18,533 bases of DNA from Candidatus Methanofastidiosum methylothiophilum (GTDB taxonomy: Archaea; Methanobacteriota_B; Thermococci; Methanofastidiosales; Methanofastidiosaceae): positions 1 through 18,533 of the forward strand of contig LNGD01000016.1 of assembly GCA_001587675.1 (NCBI GenBank). The letters are read 5' to 3'. The notes beneath the pieces are model-generated. The model was not told the origin of the DNA. It did not search any database and worked only from the letters and a program-made list of their open reading frames with translations. Below, piece by piece: positions 1 to 6,939 of the stretch. The stretch's first letter is position 1, and every line of letters begins with the position of its first letter. The translations under genes were made by a program, and so were the position numbers.

Positions 1-721
1 GTTCTTCTGTTGGTATAATAAAGTCTACCCAGCCACCTGGAATATCAACACGAGGTACTTTGTTAACAATCTGATTGACCTGAACAATTACAATACCTTT
101 TCTGAATTTTGTAGCTTCAATAATAGAATGGGTTTCTTCTGTGTTAAATCCAGTGTATAAATTTCCTTCTTTATCGGCTGCATTTGCTGCTACTAGACAG
201 ACTCTAGGTGTAAGGTCAAGATAAGTTCTGGCAAACAACTCCATATAAGTATGAATTGCACCTATTGTTATCTTTCCACTCATTACCATATTTGCAAGTC
301 TTGTTGCAACAGGACCTGAATAACAAAAATCCACCTTAGAAGCTATACCTTTATCAAAAACATCCAAATGCTCAGGTAAAGCAAGTACAGATTGTACCAT
401 ATGAATATTATTTACCTTTGCTGGACTTACCTTTGCAAAGCATTTAGCAAGAAAATTTGCCTGTTTTTGGTTATCTCCTTCAATAGAAACTCTATCGCCA
501 GGTTTAATAACAGTTTCTAAAAGAGCGACTGCATCAGCAGGATCAACAATTTTTGTTCCTGATTTAACAAATTTCTTTGCTTCAGAAAGTCTTTTTTCTG
601 TGTCTTCTCCTTTTTTATCCCAACCTTTTTTTGCTCTCTCGATTCTTTCATCATAGGGTATTCCTGCAACACCTTTACTGGGTGTTTGGAATATATCCCT
701 TAGGTAGTTTACATCTTCCAT
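1..721 (-). CDS. mdcA: Malonate decarboxylase alpha subunit (acetyl-S-ACP:malonate ACP transferase), partial, 3' end beyond window
   Basis: This subunit exchanges malonate for acetate on the acyl carrier protein, the first step of malonate decarboxylation in the cytoplasm. I translated it by hand from the ATG at 719-721; about 240 residues are visible and the C-terminal half lies left of the window. Recognisable family segments are GDRVSIEGDNQKQANFL, the stretch around HMVQSVLALPEHLDVF, GAIHTYMELFAR, NLYTGFNTEET and PRVDIPGGWVDF, all typical of MdcA/MadA. The start is supported by an AAGGTGAT ribosome binding site 5 nt upstream. It lies 28 nt downstream of a biotin carrier gene, so the two are probably one operon. 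That neighbour favours the biotin-dependent (Mad-type, sodium-coupled) version over the biotin-independent Mdc complex, but the other subunits are outside the window. Family assignment is firm; the exact enzyme type is inference. Confidence 0.87.
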   Translation of the reverse strand, partial: MEDVNYLRDIFQTPSKGVAGIPYDERIERAKKGWDKKGEDTEKRLSEAKKFVKSGTKIVDPADAVALLETVIKPGDRVSIEGDNQKQANFLAKCFAKVSPAKVNNIHMVQSVLALPEHLDVFDKGIASKVDFCYSGPVATRLANMVMSGKITIGAIHTYMELFARTYLDLTPRVCLVAANAADKEGNLYTGFNTEETHSIIEATKFRKGIVIVQVNQIVNKVPRVDIPGGWVDFIIPTEE

Positions 722-749
722 AGTATCACCTTAATAGGGAGTACCCAGC

Positions 750-1232
750 TTAGAGAGGCTCGAGAAGCATTAATACCTGTCCGACTTTGACAAGAGTTTC
801 ATTTGTTACTTTAATTTCTGCTATTCTTGCTTTTCTTGGTGCTGTAACTTCATTGAACATTTTCATAGCTTCAACAAGTGCTAGAACTTGTCCTGCTTCA
901 ACTATGTCTCCTTCCTTTGGAAGTGGTTTCTTATCAATAGTTGTTCCTGGGAATACATATGCTACTCCAGGTGTTGGGGCAGTTAGTTCAATTAAGTTTG
1001 ATGCTGCAGCTGCCTTTGGCGTTTCTTTTACTTCAGCGGCTGGTGCTGCTTCTACTGTTCCTGACGTCATAGTTGCAGGAATAGAAATCTGAGGCTGAGC
1101 AGTGTGAACAGCGGCACTTCCACCTGCAACAACAGTTCTAATTTCAACGGAATCCTTTCTGACTACCAACTCTGCAATATTGTTCTTTTTACATGCTTCA
1201 AGAATTGATATTAAAGACTCTAAGTTCAACAT
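750..1232 (-). CDS. Biotin carboxyl carrier protein (AccB/MadF-like)
   Basis: This 160-residue carrier protein holds the biotin that shuttles CO2 between carboxylase or decarboxylase subunits. The C-terminal biotinyl domain (about residues 80-159) contains the EAMKM biotinylation motif at 121-125, with Lys124 the expected modified residue, and the usual glycine-containing turn KEGDIVEAGQ before it. The N-terminus (MLNLESLISILEACKKNNIAE) resembles the AccB N-terminal helix, and residues 40-78 form an Ala/Pro/Thr-rich flexible linker typical of such carriers. The ATG start has a GGAGG ribosome binding site at 1240-1244. The malonate decarboxylase alpha subunit follows in the same direction, so a role in a biotin-dependent malonate decarboxylase is likely. 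A carrier for acetyl- or propionyl-CoA carboxylase is the alternative, because the N-terminus is AccB-like. Confidence 0.9.
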   Translation of the reverse strand: MLNLESLISILEACKKNNIAELVVRKDSVEIRTVVAGGSAAVHTAQPQISIPATMTSGTVEAAPAAEVKETPKAAAASNLIELTAPTPGVAYVFPGTTIDKKPLPKEGDIVEAGQVLALVEAMKMFNEVTAPRKARIAEIKVTNETLVKVGQVLMLLEPL

Positions 1233-1285
1233 TTATTTTCCTCCAAAATTATTTTCTCATACCTTTATAGGGTAGTTGTTTTAAG

Positions 1286-1298
1286 AGAATTAAATATG
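1286..1298 (-). promoter_or_regulatory. Possible TATA element for the biotin carrier/mdcA operon
   Basis: On the minus strand the AT-rich element ATATTTAATT lies 55-65 nt before the carrier ATG, far enough to leave room for the GGAGG site. A second TATA-like element (CCTATAAAGG, 1262-1271) sits so close that transcription from it would begin within the ribosome binding site. Which one is used cannot be decided by eye. Confidence 0.35.
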
Positions 1299-1335
1299 CT
1301 TTAAAAATCTTTTGATTCTTTTTATTTCAAACTAC

Positions 1336-1363
1336 AAAAAATAACTTAAAAATAATTAAAAAA
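1336..1363 (-). terminator. Poly-T tracts downstream of agmatinase
   Basis: Read on the minus strand, this stretch holds three closely spaced T-runs of 6, 5 and 6 bases about 70-95 nt after the agmatinase stop. Oligo-T tracts without a hairpin are the usual intrinsic termination signal of archaeal RNA polymerase. They separate the agmatinase operon from the biotin carrier operon. Confidence 0.5.
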
Positions 1364-1429
1364 TAGTAAATTAAATAGATGATTTTGCATTTTATTGCCA
1401 AAATAGCTATAAGTTATCTAATAATATGC

Positions 1430-2305
1430 CTAAATATTATTCATTTTTATATACTTGTACGTCATCATTTTGTATAGAAGTTTGCTTGCAACAAATTCTG
1501 AAACAGCTGAATTCTCCTGAGGTGCTACTTCAACTACATCAACACCAATGACATTTCTATTGAAAAAAACTTCTTTCAAAAAGTCACAGACAAGATACCA
1601 ACTAAGCCCACCGGGTTCTGGGGTACCAGTACCGGGAATTAGAGAAGGGTCAAATGCATCAATGTCAAATGTTATGTATACATTATCAGATAATCCTTCA
1701 ATTGCTCTATTAAACCAGGTCTTGTTATCATAAATATCTTTGGCGTAAAATATATTATACCTTCCTGTCTTTATTTTTTCATATTCCTCTTCTGAAAAGC
1801 TTCTTATTCCAACCTGGACTATTTTTGAGTGCTCTTCTACTCTAGACATTACAGATGCATGGCTATATTTATCACCAAGATATGCATCTCTTAAATCAAG
1901 ATGGGCGTCAAACTGGAGAACTGAAAGGTCTTTGTATAGTCTTTTGGCAGCCAGAATTGGAGCCTGAGAAACAGAGTGCTCTCCACCCAAGACACATAAG
2001 AACTTATTATCCTTTAGAATAAGATAAGACTCATCTTCGATTAGCTGCATTACTGTTTCCATATCCTGTTGACAATTGATTTCATTTTTTGTGTGGATTC
2101 CTTTAGTACATGGTGATACAAAAAATTCTTCATCTAATAACTCCATGTTTTGGCTGGCATTAATAATTGCCTTAGGTCCCTCAGAAGTACCACCTTTGTA
2201 AGAAACTGTCTTTTCAAGAGGAACGGGTAATACAACAAAATAGGAATTTTCATAATTAGAAAATTCCTCTTCAAGTCCACCGTAATTATCTGGTACTATC
2301 ATCAC
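1430..2305 (-). CDS. speB: Agmatinase (ureohydrolase family)
   Basis: Agmatinase hydrolyses agmatine to putrescine and urea, feeding polyamine synthesis in the cytoplasm. The 291-residue protein carries the complete binuclear manganese site of the arginase/agmatinase family: GGEHS (His110), DAHLD (Asp133, His135, Asp137) and FDIDAFDP (Asp214, Asp216), followed by the typical PGTGTPEPGGLSW loop. Its length is normal. The frame opens with GTG at 2303-2305, immediately followed by ATG at 2300-2302. The GTG shares one base with the TAG stop of the upstream flavodoxin gene, so translational coupling is likely and either codon may initiate. The ureohydrolase fold is certain; agmatine as substrate is inferred from archaeal relatives and the lack of arginase-specific context. 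Confidence 0.9.
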   Translation of the reverse strand: MMIVPDNYGGLEEEFSNYENSYFVVLPVPLEKTVSYKGGTSEGPKAIINASQNMELLDEEFFVSPCTKGIHTKNEINCQQDMETVMQLIEDESYLILKDNKFLCVLGGEHSVSQAPILAAKRLYKDLSVLQFDAHLDLRDAYLGDKYSHASVMSRVEEHSKIVQVGIRSFSEEEYEKIKTGRYNIFYAKDIYDNKTWFNRAIEGLSDNVYITFDIDAFDPSLIPGTGTPEPGGLSWYLVCDFLKEVFFNRNVIGVDVVEVAPQENSAVSEFVASKLLYKMMTYKYIKMNNI

Positions 2306-2796
2306 TATTCAACTATATCGAATCCTTTAAGACTTTTTAGGGTTTCTGCATATTTTTTTGCGTATGCTCTACACTGCTTTTCCGCTCTGTCATCAGGAGA
2401 ACCAATTGAAACTGGCCCATAATGATCAGCATTATGAACGCCAACTATTACCATTCCATGGATCAACATGGCTTTTAATATAGAAAGAAGAGTTGTTTCA
2501 TTTCCTCCTCCAATGTAAGCGCTTGAGGTAAAAGCACCCCCAAGTTTTCCCGAAAGTTCACCGTGATATTTAACACTTTTATCTATAAGTTCCTTCATTT
2601 CTGCAGCCATGTCTCCGTAGTAAGTTGGAGAGCCTAAAATGATTCCATCATAATCTAAGAGATATTCAGGTGTTGTATCTCTAACATCTCTTACTTCAAC
2701 ATCGACATCTTCATCTCTTAGATATGTTGCTAGCATGTTTGCCATTTCTCTAGTATTTCCAGATTTTGTATAGTATACTATCAGCACAGATACCAT
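2305..2796 (-). CDS. Flavodoxin-fold NAD(P)H:quinone oxidoreductase-like protein (WrbA/FMN-reductase family)
   Basis: This 163-residue soluble flavodoxin-fold protein probably binds FMN. The N-terminal strand-loop YYTKSGNTREMA is the phosphate-binding loop, GSPTYYGDMAAEMK (about residues 55-68) is the second flavin loop seen in WrbA-type proteins, and the GGAFTSSAYIGGGNETT segment matches the WrbA loop that contacts the isoalloxazine ring. The ATG at 2794-2796 lies 1 nt after the stop of a small upstream gene, with a GAGGAT ribosome binding site inside that gene. It overlaps the agmatinase start by 1 nt. A WrbA-like quinone reductase or a general flavodoxin electron carrier are both possible; nothing links it to polyamine metabolism beyond the shared transcript. 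Confidence 0.82.
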   Translation of the reverse strand: MVSVLIVYYTKSGNTREMANMLATYLRDEDVDVEVRDVRDTTPEYLLDYDGIILGSPTYYGDMAAEMKELIDKSVKYHGELSGKLGGAFTSSAYIGGGNETTLLSILKAMLIHGMVIVGVHNADHYGPVSIGSPDDRAEKQCRAYAKKYAETLKSLKGFDIVE

Positions 2797-2797
2797 T

Positions 2798-2944
2798 TCA
2801 ATCCTCTACTTCTATTTTTATTTTTCCTTTTTCATATCCTCTTAGTGAAGAAATCATGCCTTTAACTGTGTTTTTAATAAACTCCTCAACGAAAGGATTC
2901 AATTCTATATCTTTCCCGTTAATAGATACTTCAACTTTTGACAT
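2798..2944 (-). CDS. Small conserved-looking protein of unknown function, 48 aa
   Basis: I do not recognise a named family. The protein is MSKVEVSINGKDIELNPFVE... and ends in KGKIKIEVED: a short beta strand, a helix (about 17-36), then a final charged strand, with no signal peptide or cysteines. A longer frame runs back to TTG at 2999-3001, but I prefer the ATG at 2942-2944. It has a GGGGAT ribosome binding site about 5 nt upstream, and a TATA box lies inside the extra N-terminal stretch, which would place transcription start after the TTG. It is the first gene of the operon with the flavodoxin-like protein and agmatinase. I have the impression of similar small proteins in other euryarchaea, but could not check it. 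Confidence 0.7.
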   Translation of the reverse strand: MSKVEVSINGKDIELNPFVEEFIKNTVKGMISSLRGYEKGKIKIEVED

Positions 2945-2974
2945 TATTATCCCCTTCATTTTAGGAAATCTTTC

Positions 2975-2984
2975 TTTATAAATA
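2975..2984 (-). promoter_or_regulatory. TATA box for the small protein-flavodoxin-agmatinase operon
   Basis: The minus strand reads ATTTATAAAG here, a strong archaeal TATA box. About 25 nt downstream, transcription would begin near 2953, leaving a leader of roughly 8-10 nt that still contains the GGGGAT site before the ATG at 2944. Confidence 0.65.
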
Positions 2985-3012
2985 TCTCTATTATAGGCCA
3001 AATATTAATTAA

Positions 3013-3022
3013 TTTTATATAT
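3013..3022 (+). promoter_or_regulatory. TATA box for the 74-aa unknown gene
   Basis: TTTTATATAT is a clear archaeal TATA element. It predicts a transcript starting near 3042-3045, just before the GGGGAT ribosome binding site (3045-3050) that precedes the TTG start at 3054. The promoter stands back to back with the one at 2975-2984. Confidence 0.6.
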
Positions 3023-3053
3023 TCTAAAATCAATAATAGTATTTGGGGATACT

Positions 3054-3278
3054 TTGGTTACAGAAAAGATCCTTGAGAGGGCAAAGCAACACCATAAGAG
3101 AGAAATATTTGTTAGAGACATATTTATCTCTAGAGAGGAAGTTGAAAATCTTAGGCAAATAAGTTTGCCCCAAGATGTTCATTTAGACATAAAGAAATTA
3201 AAACAAGGATTTGTAGCACGTTTTTCAGGCGATACTGAAAAAGTTATTCTTGTAGTAAAAACTCTTTTTGAAAGCTAA
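3054..3278 (+). CDS. Unknown protein, 74 aa
   Basis: No family is recognised. The product is a soluble, charged protein: an N-terminal helix (TEKILERAKQHHKREIFV), a middle helix (REEVENLRQ), then a beta-rich half (VHLDIKKLKQGFVARFSGDT) ending in a helix (KVILVVKTLFES). There are no cysteines or membrane segments. The start is TTG at 3054-3056, chosen because no ATG or GTG lies in frame nearby and a GGGGAT site sits 3-4 nt upstream, 25-30 nt after a good TATA box. The stop codon abuts the stop of the convergent endonuclease Q gene (TAATTA). A small nucleic-acid-associated or regulatory role would fit its size, but nothing in the sequence shows it. Confidence 0.7.
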   Translation: MVTEKILERAKQHHKREIFVRDIFISREEVENLRQISLPQDVHLDIKKLKQGFVARFSGDTEKVILVVKTLFES

Positions 3279-4475
3279 TTAAAAGAACTTATCTAAACTG
3301 GATTGGTTTCTGTCTTTCTTATTTAAAAAAACTTTGCCGTACATTCCACCGCCTCCTGGCTCAATATGGATATTTCCTTCTCTAAAATCTATTATTGCCT
3401 GGGATATCTTTTCACCGGCTACTCTTTCAAGCTCATCCTTTGGAGTGATGATAAGAACATTTATCTCATTTTTAAATGATTGAACTAAGAGTTTCCACAA
3501 ATCCTGAACTTTTTTAGAATTTACAGAAGCTAGGCCAAGAGATTGAACAAGTATTTCAGCCAGGGGTATTGTTTTGATATATTTGGGTCTATGTGGTGGG
3601 TGAGTAATCTCCTGGTCACAAAGCTCAGTTATTCTGTCCACAACTCCCTTTTTTATTAGTCCCCCACATGTGCATCTATATTTTGTTTCAACTGCTTTTT
3701 TCCAAGGATATTTTTTGAAACATCTTGTGCATGCAGTCATATGATATTTACCTAGGTCGGGGTCGATGCCTACATTTAAAACAAATTGATTTCCACCTCG
3801 CCTTCTGATTGCATTGACTATCTCATCATAAGTATTGTCCTTTACTTTCAATCTATTAAATTCTCTTCCAATCCTGTGAGGCCATGGAGAATGGGAATCA
3901 GAATTTGTCATAAATGTGACGTCCTTCAACTCAGATATACAGTCAGCCATTTGAGTGTCTGCAGAAAGTCCCAGTTCAAGAAAAGGGATATTTTTTGTTT
4001 TGTAACAGTCTTCAAGACTGTCATATTCCTTGTATATAGAAGTCCATGGTGTAAATGCATGTGATGGACCTATCAATCCATCTATCTGATTTACTAAATC
4101 CAGTAGCTCATCGCCAGCAAGATTAATGTTGCATCTTCCATCTGTATCCAGATTAGGGGATTTATTTTGTACATAATGTCTAAACTCTTCGACCGCAGAA
4201 AGGCTAGGGAATAATATAACATGATGGACTCTTTTTTGGTCCTCAACTTCTGTTGTTAGGATAAATCGAATTCCACTTTTATGTTCAAATGTGCCTTCAT
4301 CGATTTTTTTAACTGAGGATTTGAAATGATCAAGCCAGTTTTTATTGAGGCAATCACCAGATCCAATTGTATTCAGGCCCTTGAAAATGGATTGCTCAGC
4401 GATAACTGGTATTTCCATGTTATTAGAAGTACCACCAGAATACTTAGAATGAATGTGAAAATCGACATTTATCAT
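3279..4475 (-). CDS. endoQ: Endonuclease Q (PHP-domain repair nuclease for deaminated bases) with C-terminal PIP box
   Basis: Endonuclease Q nicks DNA 5' of uracil, hypoxanthine, xanthine and abasic sites and starts repair of deaminated DNA in some archaea. The 398-residue protein begins with a PHP metal-site motif (DFHIHSKYSGG; His7, His9) and continues with VHHVILFP (His84/85), GPSHAFTPW (136-144) and NSDSHSPWPHRIG (191-203). A zinc-binding module follows (CTRC at 249-252, CTC at 268-270). The last eight residues, QSSLDKFF, match the PCNA-interacting consensus QxxLxxFF. The ATG start lies about 25 nt from a TATA box, so the mRNA may be leaderless. It diverges from trxB and converges with the 74-aa gene. 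Another PHP-family phosphoesterase is unlikely given the zinc module and PIP box. Confidence 0.87.
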   Translation of the reverse strand: MINVDFHIHSKYSGGTSNNMEIPVIAEQSIFKGLNTIGSGDCLNKNWLDHFKSSVKKIDEGTFEHKSGIRFILTTEVEDQKRVHHVILFPSLSAVEEFRHYVQNKSPNLDTDGRCNINLAGDELLDLVNQIDGLIGPSHAFTPWTSIYKEYDSLEDCYKTKNIPFLELGLSADTQMADCISELKDVTFMTNSDSHSPWPHRIGREFNRLKVKDNTYDEIVNAIRRRGGNQFVLNVGIDPDLGKYHMTACTRCFKKYPWKKAVETKYRCTCGGLIKKGVVDRITELCDQEITHPPHRPKYIKTIPLAEILVQSLGLASVNSKKVQDLWKLLVQSFKNEINVLIITPKDELERVAGEKISQAIIDFREGNIHIEPGGGGMYGKVFLNKKDRNQSSLDKFF

Positions 4476-4496
4476 AAGATTATTATAATAATCAGT

Positions 4497-4504
4497 CTTA
4501 TAAC
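4497..4504 (-). promoter_or_regulatory. TATA box for endoQ, probably leaderless transcript
   Basis: The minus strand reads GTTATAAG. Its centre is about 25 nt from the ATG at 4475, so initiation would fall at or next to the start codon. No ribosome binding site precedes that ATG, which agrees with leaderless translation. Confidence 0.5.
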
Positions 4505-4566
4505 CTTTATTTATGTGGAGATTAAATCACAGATAGGCTTAAAAGAATGCCAAAAGGTAATTTTTT

Positions 4567-5496
4567 ATGGATGTTTATGATGTTGCTATTATTGGCGGGG
4601 GTCCTGCTGGGATTTCTGCAGGTATATATGCGGCTAGATTTAAACTAAATGCAATAATAATCTCAAATTCATTAGGAGGAACTGCACAAAGTGCACATCT
4701 TATAGAAAACTATCCAGGGTTTGGCGCTGTTTCCGGGTTTGAACTCATGCAAAAGTTTAGAGAGCATCTTAACCTCTTTGAAATACCTGTCCTAGAAAAA
4801 CATGTGCATTCTGTTAGCAAAGAAAATGACAATTTTATTATTAAATTAAATGAGCAAGATGTAAAAGCAAAGTATATTCTTATCGCTACTGGAACAAAAA
4901 GGAGAAAATTAGGAGTCCCAGGAGATGCAAAATTCTATGGGAAAGGTGTTAGTTATTGTGTAACGTGTGATGCTTTTTTTTACAGAGGTAAAACCGTAGC
5001 AGTAGTTGGGGGAAGTGACGCAGCTAACATGGGCGCAATCCTATTGGCATCTATGGCCGAAAAAGTGTATATTATTTACAGAAGGGATAAGCTTAGAGGA
5101 GAATTAATCTGGATTGACAGAGTAATAACAAATCCAAAGATTGAGGTATTGTACAATTCAACGGTGACTGAAGTACTCGGAAACGAATTTGTCGAAGGAG
5201 TAAAACTTGAAGACGGCAGAATTATCAAAGTGGATGGAGTTTTTGTTGAGATTGGTTCAATTCCTGAATGTTGTTGTACAAATGAACTTGGTGTAAAACT
5301 TAGTGAAAAGGGGTACATTATTGTTGACTCTACCCAAAAAACAAATATAGACAGAGTCTACGCAGCTGGGGATGTTACGACTGGATCTAACGGGTTCCAG
5401 CAGATATTAACGGCTGCAAGTGAAGGTGTAGTTGCAATAAAAAGCATTTTTGATGATATAGAAAGATCAAAGGGAACTTTATGGAAACAAAAATAA
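4567..5496 (+). CDS. trxB: Thioredoxin-disulfide reductase
   Basis: This cytoplasmic flavoprotein moves electrons from a pyridine nucleotide to thioredoxin-type disulfides. The 309 residues show the standard low-molecular-weight layout: an FAD-binding GGGPAG motif at 10-15, GGTAQSAHLIENYPGF at 37-52, the redox-active CVTC at 131-134, a second nucleotide-binding loop VVGGSDAANMG at 146-156, YRRDKLR at 171-177 (the arginines that contact the NADPH phosphate in the family), and the FAD-contacting YAAGDV at 265-270. An uncommon run of three cysteines sits at 235-237. Start is ATG, with AAAGGT about 10 nt upstream. It overlaps the next gene, a thioredoxin-fold lipoprotein, by 16 nt. That places it at the head of a redox operon, although its active site should face the cytoplasm while three of the partners are exported. 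Confidence 0.92.
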   Translation: MDVYDVAIIGGGPAGISAGIYAARFKLNAIIISNSLGGTAQSAHLIENYPGFGAVSGFELMQKFREHLNLFEIPVLEKHVHSVSKENDNFIIKLNEQDVKAKYILIATGTKRRKLGVPGDAKFYGKGVSYCVTCDAFFYRGKTVAVVGGSDAANMGAILLASMAEKVYIIYRRDKLRGELIWIDRVITNPKIEVLYNSTVTEVLGNEFVEGVKLEDGRIIKVDGVFVEIGSIPECCCTNELGVKLSEKGYIIVDSTQKTNIDRVYAAGDVTTGSNGFQQILTAASEGVVAIKSIFDDIERSKGTLWKQK

Positions 5497-6203
5497 AATT
5501 GATGATTGTAGGACTATTGTTAGTAGGTACATTGTTATTGGCTGGGTGTAATGAATCCAATCCTGACAAAGTACTCTCAGAATCAGATAAAGCAGAAATA
5601 AATAAAATATTAGTTAATATGGATGGTAATGTAGAATTATTATTATTTACTTCACAGTACGGTTGTTTTAGCTGCTCAAAAACTGAAACTCTTTTGAAAG
5701 AGCTTGATCAGCTTTCAAATAAGATTTCTTTAAAGACCTATGATGTTGATAAGAATAAAGACATCGCAACTAAATATAACATTGAATTAGTTCCAGCCAT
5801 AGTAGTAATAGGCAAAGAGGATTATGGCATAAAACATTATGGATTCCCTGGTGGAAAAGAATTTAATCCTCTATTAGAAGCAATTATTTATTCATCAATG
5901 TCAAGGCCGACAGTAACTGGAGATCTTGGAAAAAAAATAAATAGCATTAAGAGTCCAGTTGAAGTAAAGATATTTGTTACGCCAACATGCCCCTCATGCC
6001 CAGATATGGTAAGGATAGCAAGTTCCTATTCAATTGCTTCAGATAAAATATCTACAGTAACAATCATGTCAAATGAATTCGAAGAATATAGCAAAAAGTA
6101 TAAGATAACTGCAGTTCCAACGACAGTACTGAATGAAACATTCAAGAAAGAAGGGCTTATGGATGAAGAATCATTTGTAAATTATGTCGTAGTATCTTCA
6201 TAG
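5481..6203 (+). CDS. Exported lipoprotein with two thioredoxin-fold units (protein disulfide oxidoreductase-like)
   Basis: A 240-residue predicted lipoprotein acting outside the membrane as a thiol-disulfide exchange protein. The signal peptide ends in a lipobox, LLLAGC, with Cys23 the lipidated residue. Two thioredoxin-like units follow: the first has CFSC at 62-65 with cis-Pro105 (LVPAIV), the second CPSC at 170-173 with cis-Pro213 (AVPTTV). This tandem arrangement is that of archaeal protein disulfide oxidoreductase (PDO), which is normally cytosolic, so the export signal is unusual. The ATG lies inside the end of trxB (16-nt overlap, different frame) with AGGG 7-10 nt upstream, implying coupled translation. 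It may reduce or isomerise disulfides in surface proteins; the direction of electron flow cannot be read from the sequence. Confidence 0.82.
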   Translation: METKIKLMIVGLLLVGTLLLAGCNESNPDKVLSESDKAEINKILVNMDGNVELLLFTSQYGCFSCSKTETLLKELDQLSNKISLKTYDVDKNKDIATKYNIELVPAIVVIGKEDYGIKHYGFPGGKEFNPLLEAIIYSSMSRPTVTGDLGKKINSIKSPVEVKIFVTPTCPSCPDMVRIASSYSIASDKISTVTIMSNEFEEYSKKYKITAVPTTVLNETFKKEGLMDEESFVNYVVVSS

Positions 6204-6215
6204 GAGGACGATTTA

Positions 6216-6875
6216 ATGAAAAAATTGTTGATTATTATTCTAGGACTATTAATAATATTTGCCGGTTGTATTTCTGATAACGGAAATACTGCAAATAATA
6301 ATACTAACATAAACAATTCTAATACAAATAGTTCAACGAATTCAAACGGTGAAAATAAGACTTTATTCCAACAAATACAAGAAGAAGCTATGTGCCCATG
6401 CAGTACCCTTGTAAATCTAAGAGATTGCAAAAAATACTTCCCAGATTGCAAGTACACAGCGAATGTAGATAGCATGATTAATTCTATGATATTAGAGGGT
6501 AAAACTAAGGCACAAATACTAGATGCTGTTGACAGCTACAACAATGGTATTATAGAAGAAAAGCTAAAAGATTTCAAAAACTCACAAAAAGAAGGAAGAG
6601 TAATTCTAGTATACTTCAAGTCATCACTTTGTGAAATATGCCATGAAAAAGAACCTGTTTTCAATCAAATTAAAGAAAAGTACAAAGGTAAAATTGACAT
6701 ATATGTATATGACCGAATTGAAGATTCAGTAATCTTTGAATATTTTGCAGTTGACAGAATCCCAAGTATTGTCTTTTATGATGGAAATACCAGATTAAAT
6801 GAGGTTCCTTATAACAATATCACGCTTAACGACGTTAGTAACATATTGGATTTTACTTTAGATAAAAAGAAATAA
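6216..6875 (+). CDS. Exported lipoprotein with a CcmH-like cysteine domain and a thioredoxin domain
   Basis: A 219-residue predicted lipoprotein. The signal peptide ends in IIFAGC (Cys18), followed by an Asn/Thr/Ser-rich linker (about 21-48) with several N-x-S/T sequons. Residues 55-108 hold CPC (60-62), Cys71, Cys78 and then a helical MINSMILEGKTKAQILDAVD segment. That pattern resembles the CcmH/NrfF fold, where a cysteine motif is followed by an LLAEGKSDEEIL-like helix; the PCYCGC family is another possible relative. The C-terminal half (about 125-219) is a thioredoxin domain with CEIC at 139-142 and cis-Pro183 (RIPSIV). Start is ATG with a strong GGAGGACG site. It lies 12 nt after the preceding lipoprotein and belongs to the same operon. 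The thioredoxin domain is clear; the CcmH relation is a by-eye judgement. A thiol reductase or chaperone for exported substrates is likely. Confidence 0.78.
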   Translation: MKKLLIIILGLLIIFAGCISDNGNTANNNTNINNSNTNSSTNSNGENKTLFQQIQEEAMCPCSTLVNLRDCKKYFPDCKYTANVDSMINSMILEGKTKAQILDAVDSYNNGIIEEKLKDFKNSQKEGRVILVYFKSSLCEICHEKEPVFNQIKEKYKGKIDIYVYDRIEDSVIFEYFAVDRIPSIVFYDGNTRLNEVPYNNITLNDVSNILDFTLDKKK

Positions 6876-6901
6876 GCAACAATGGTTGATATACCCAAAT
6901 A

Positions 6902-6911
6902 TTTTTAAATA
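6902..6911 (+). promoter_or_regulatory. Possible internal TATA box
   Basis: TTTTTAAATA lies in the 64-nt gap before the membrane thioredoxin gene. A start about 25 nt downstream (near 6932) would leave a leader of roughly 8 nt before the ATG at 6940. The second half of the redox cluster may therefore have its own promoter. Confidence 0.45.
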
Positions 6912-6939
6912 TCACTATTGTTAATAGGATGTGATAGAG

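Noticed and set aside
787..1092. 101-aa plus-strand frame opposite the biotin carrier gene
   Set aside because: It lies wholly antisense to a clear biotin carrier gene, has low-complexity Ala/Ser composition mirroring that gene's linker, and has no ribosome binding site.
2945..3001. TTG-initiated N-terminal extension of the 48-aa protein
   Set aside because: The extension contains the TATA box, and the internal ATG has a better ribosome binding site, so the extension is unlikely to be translated.
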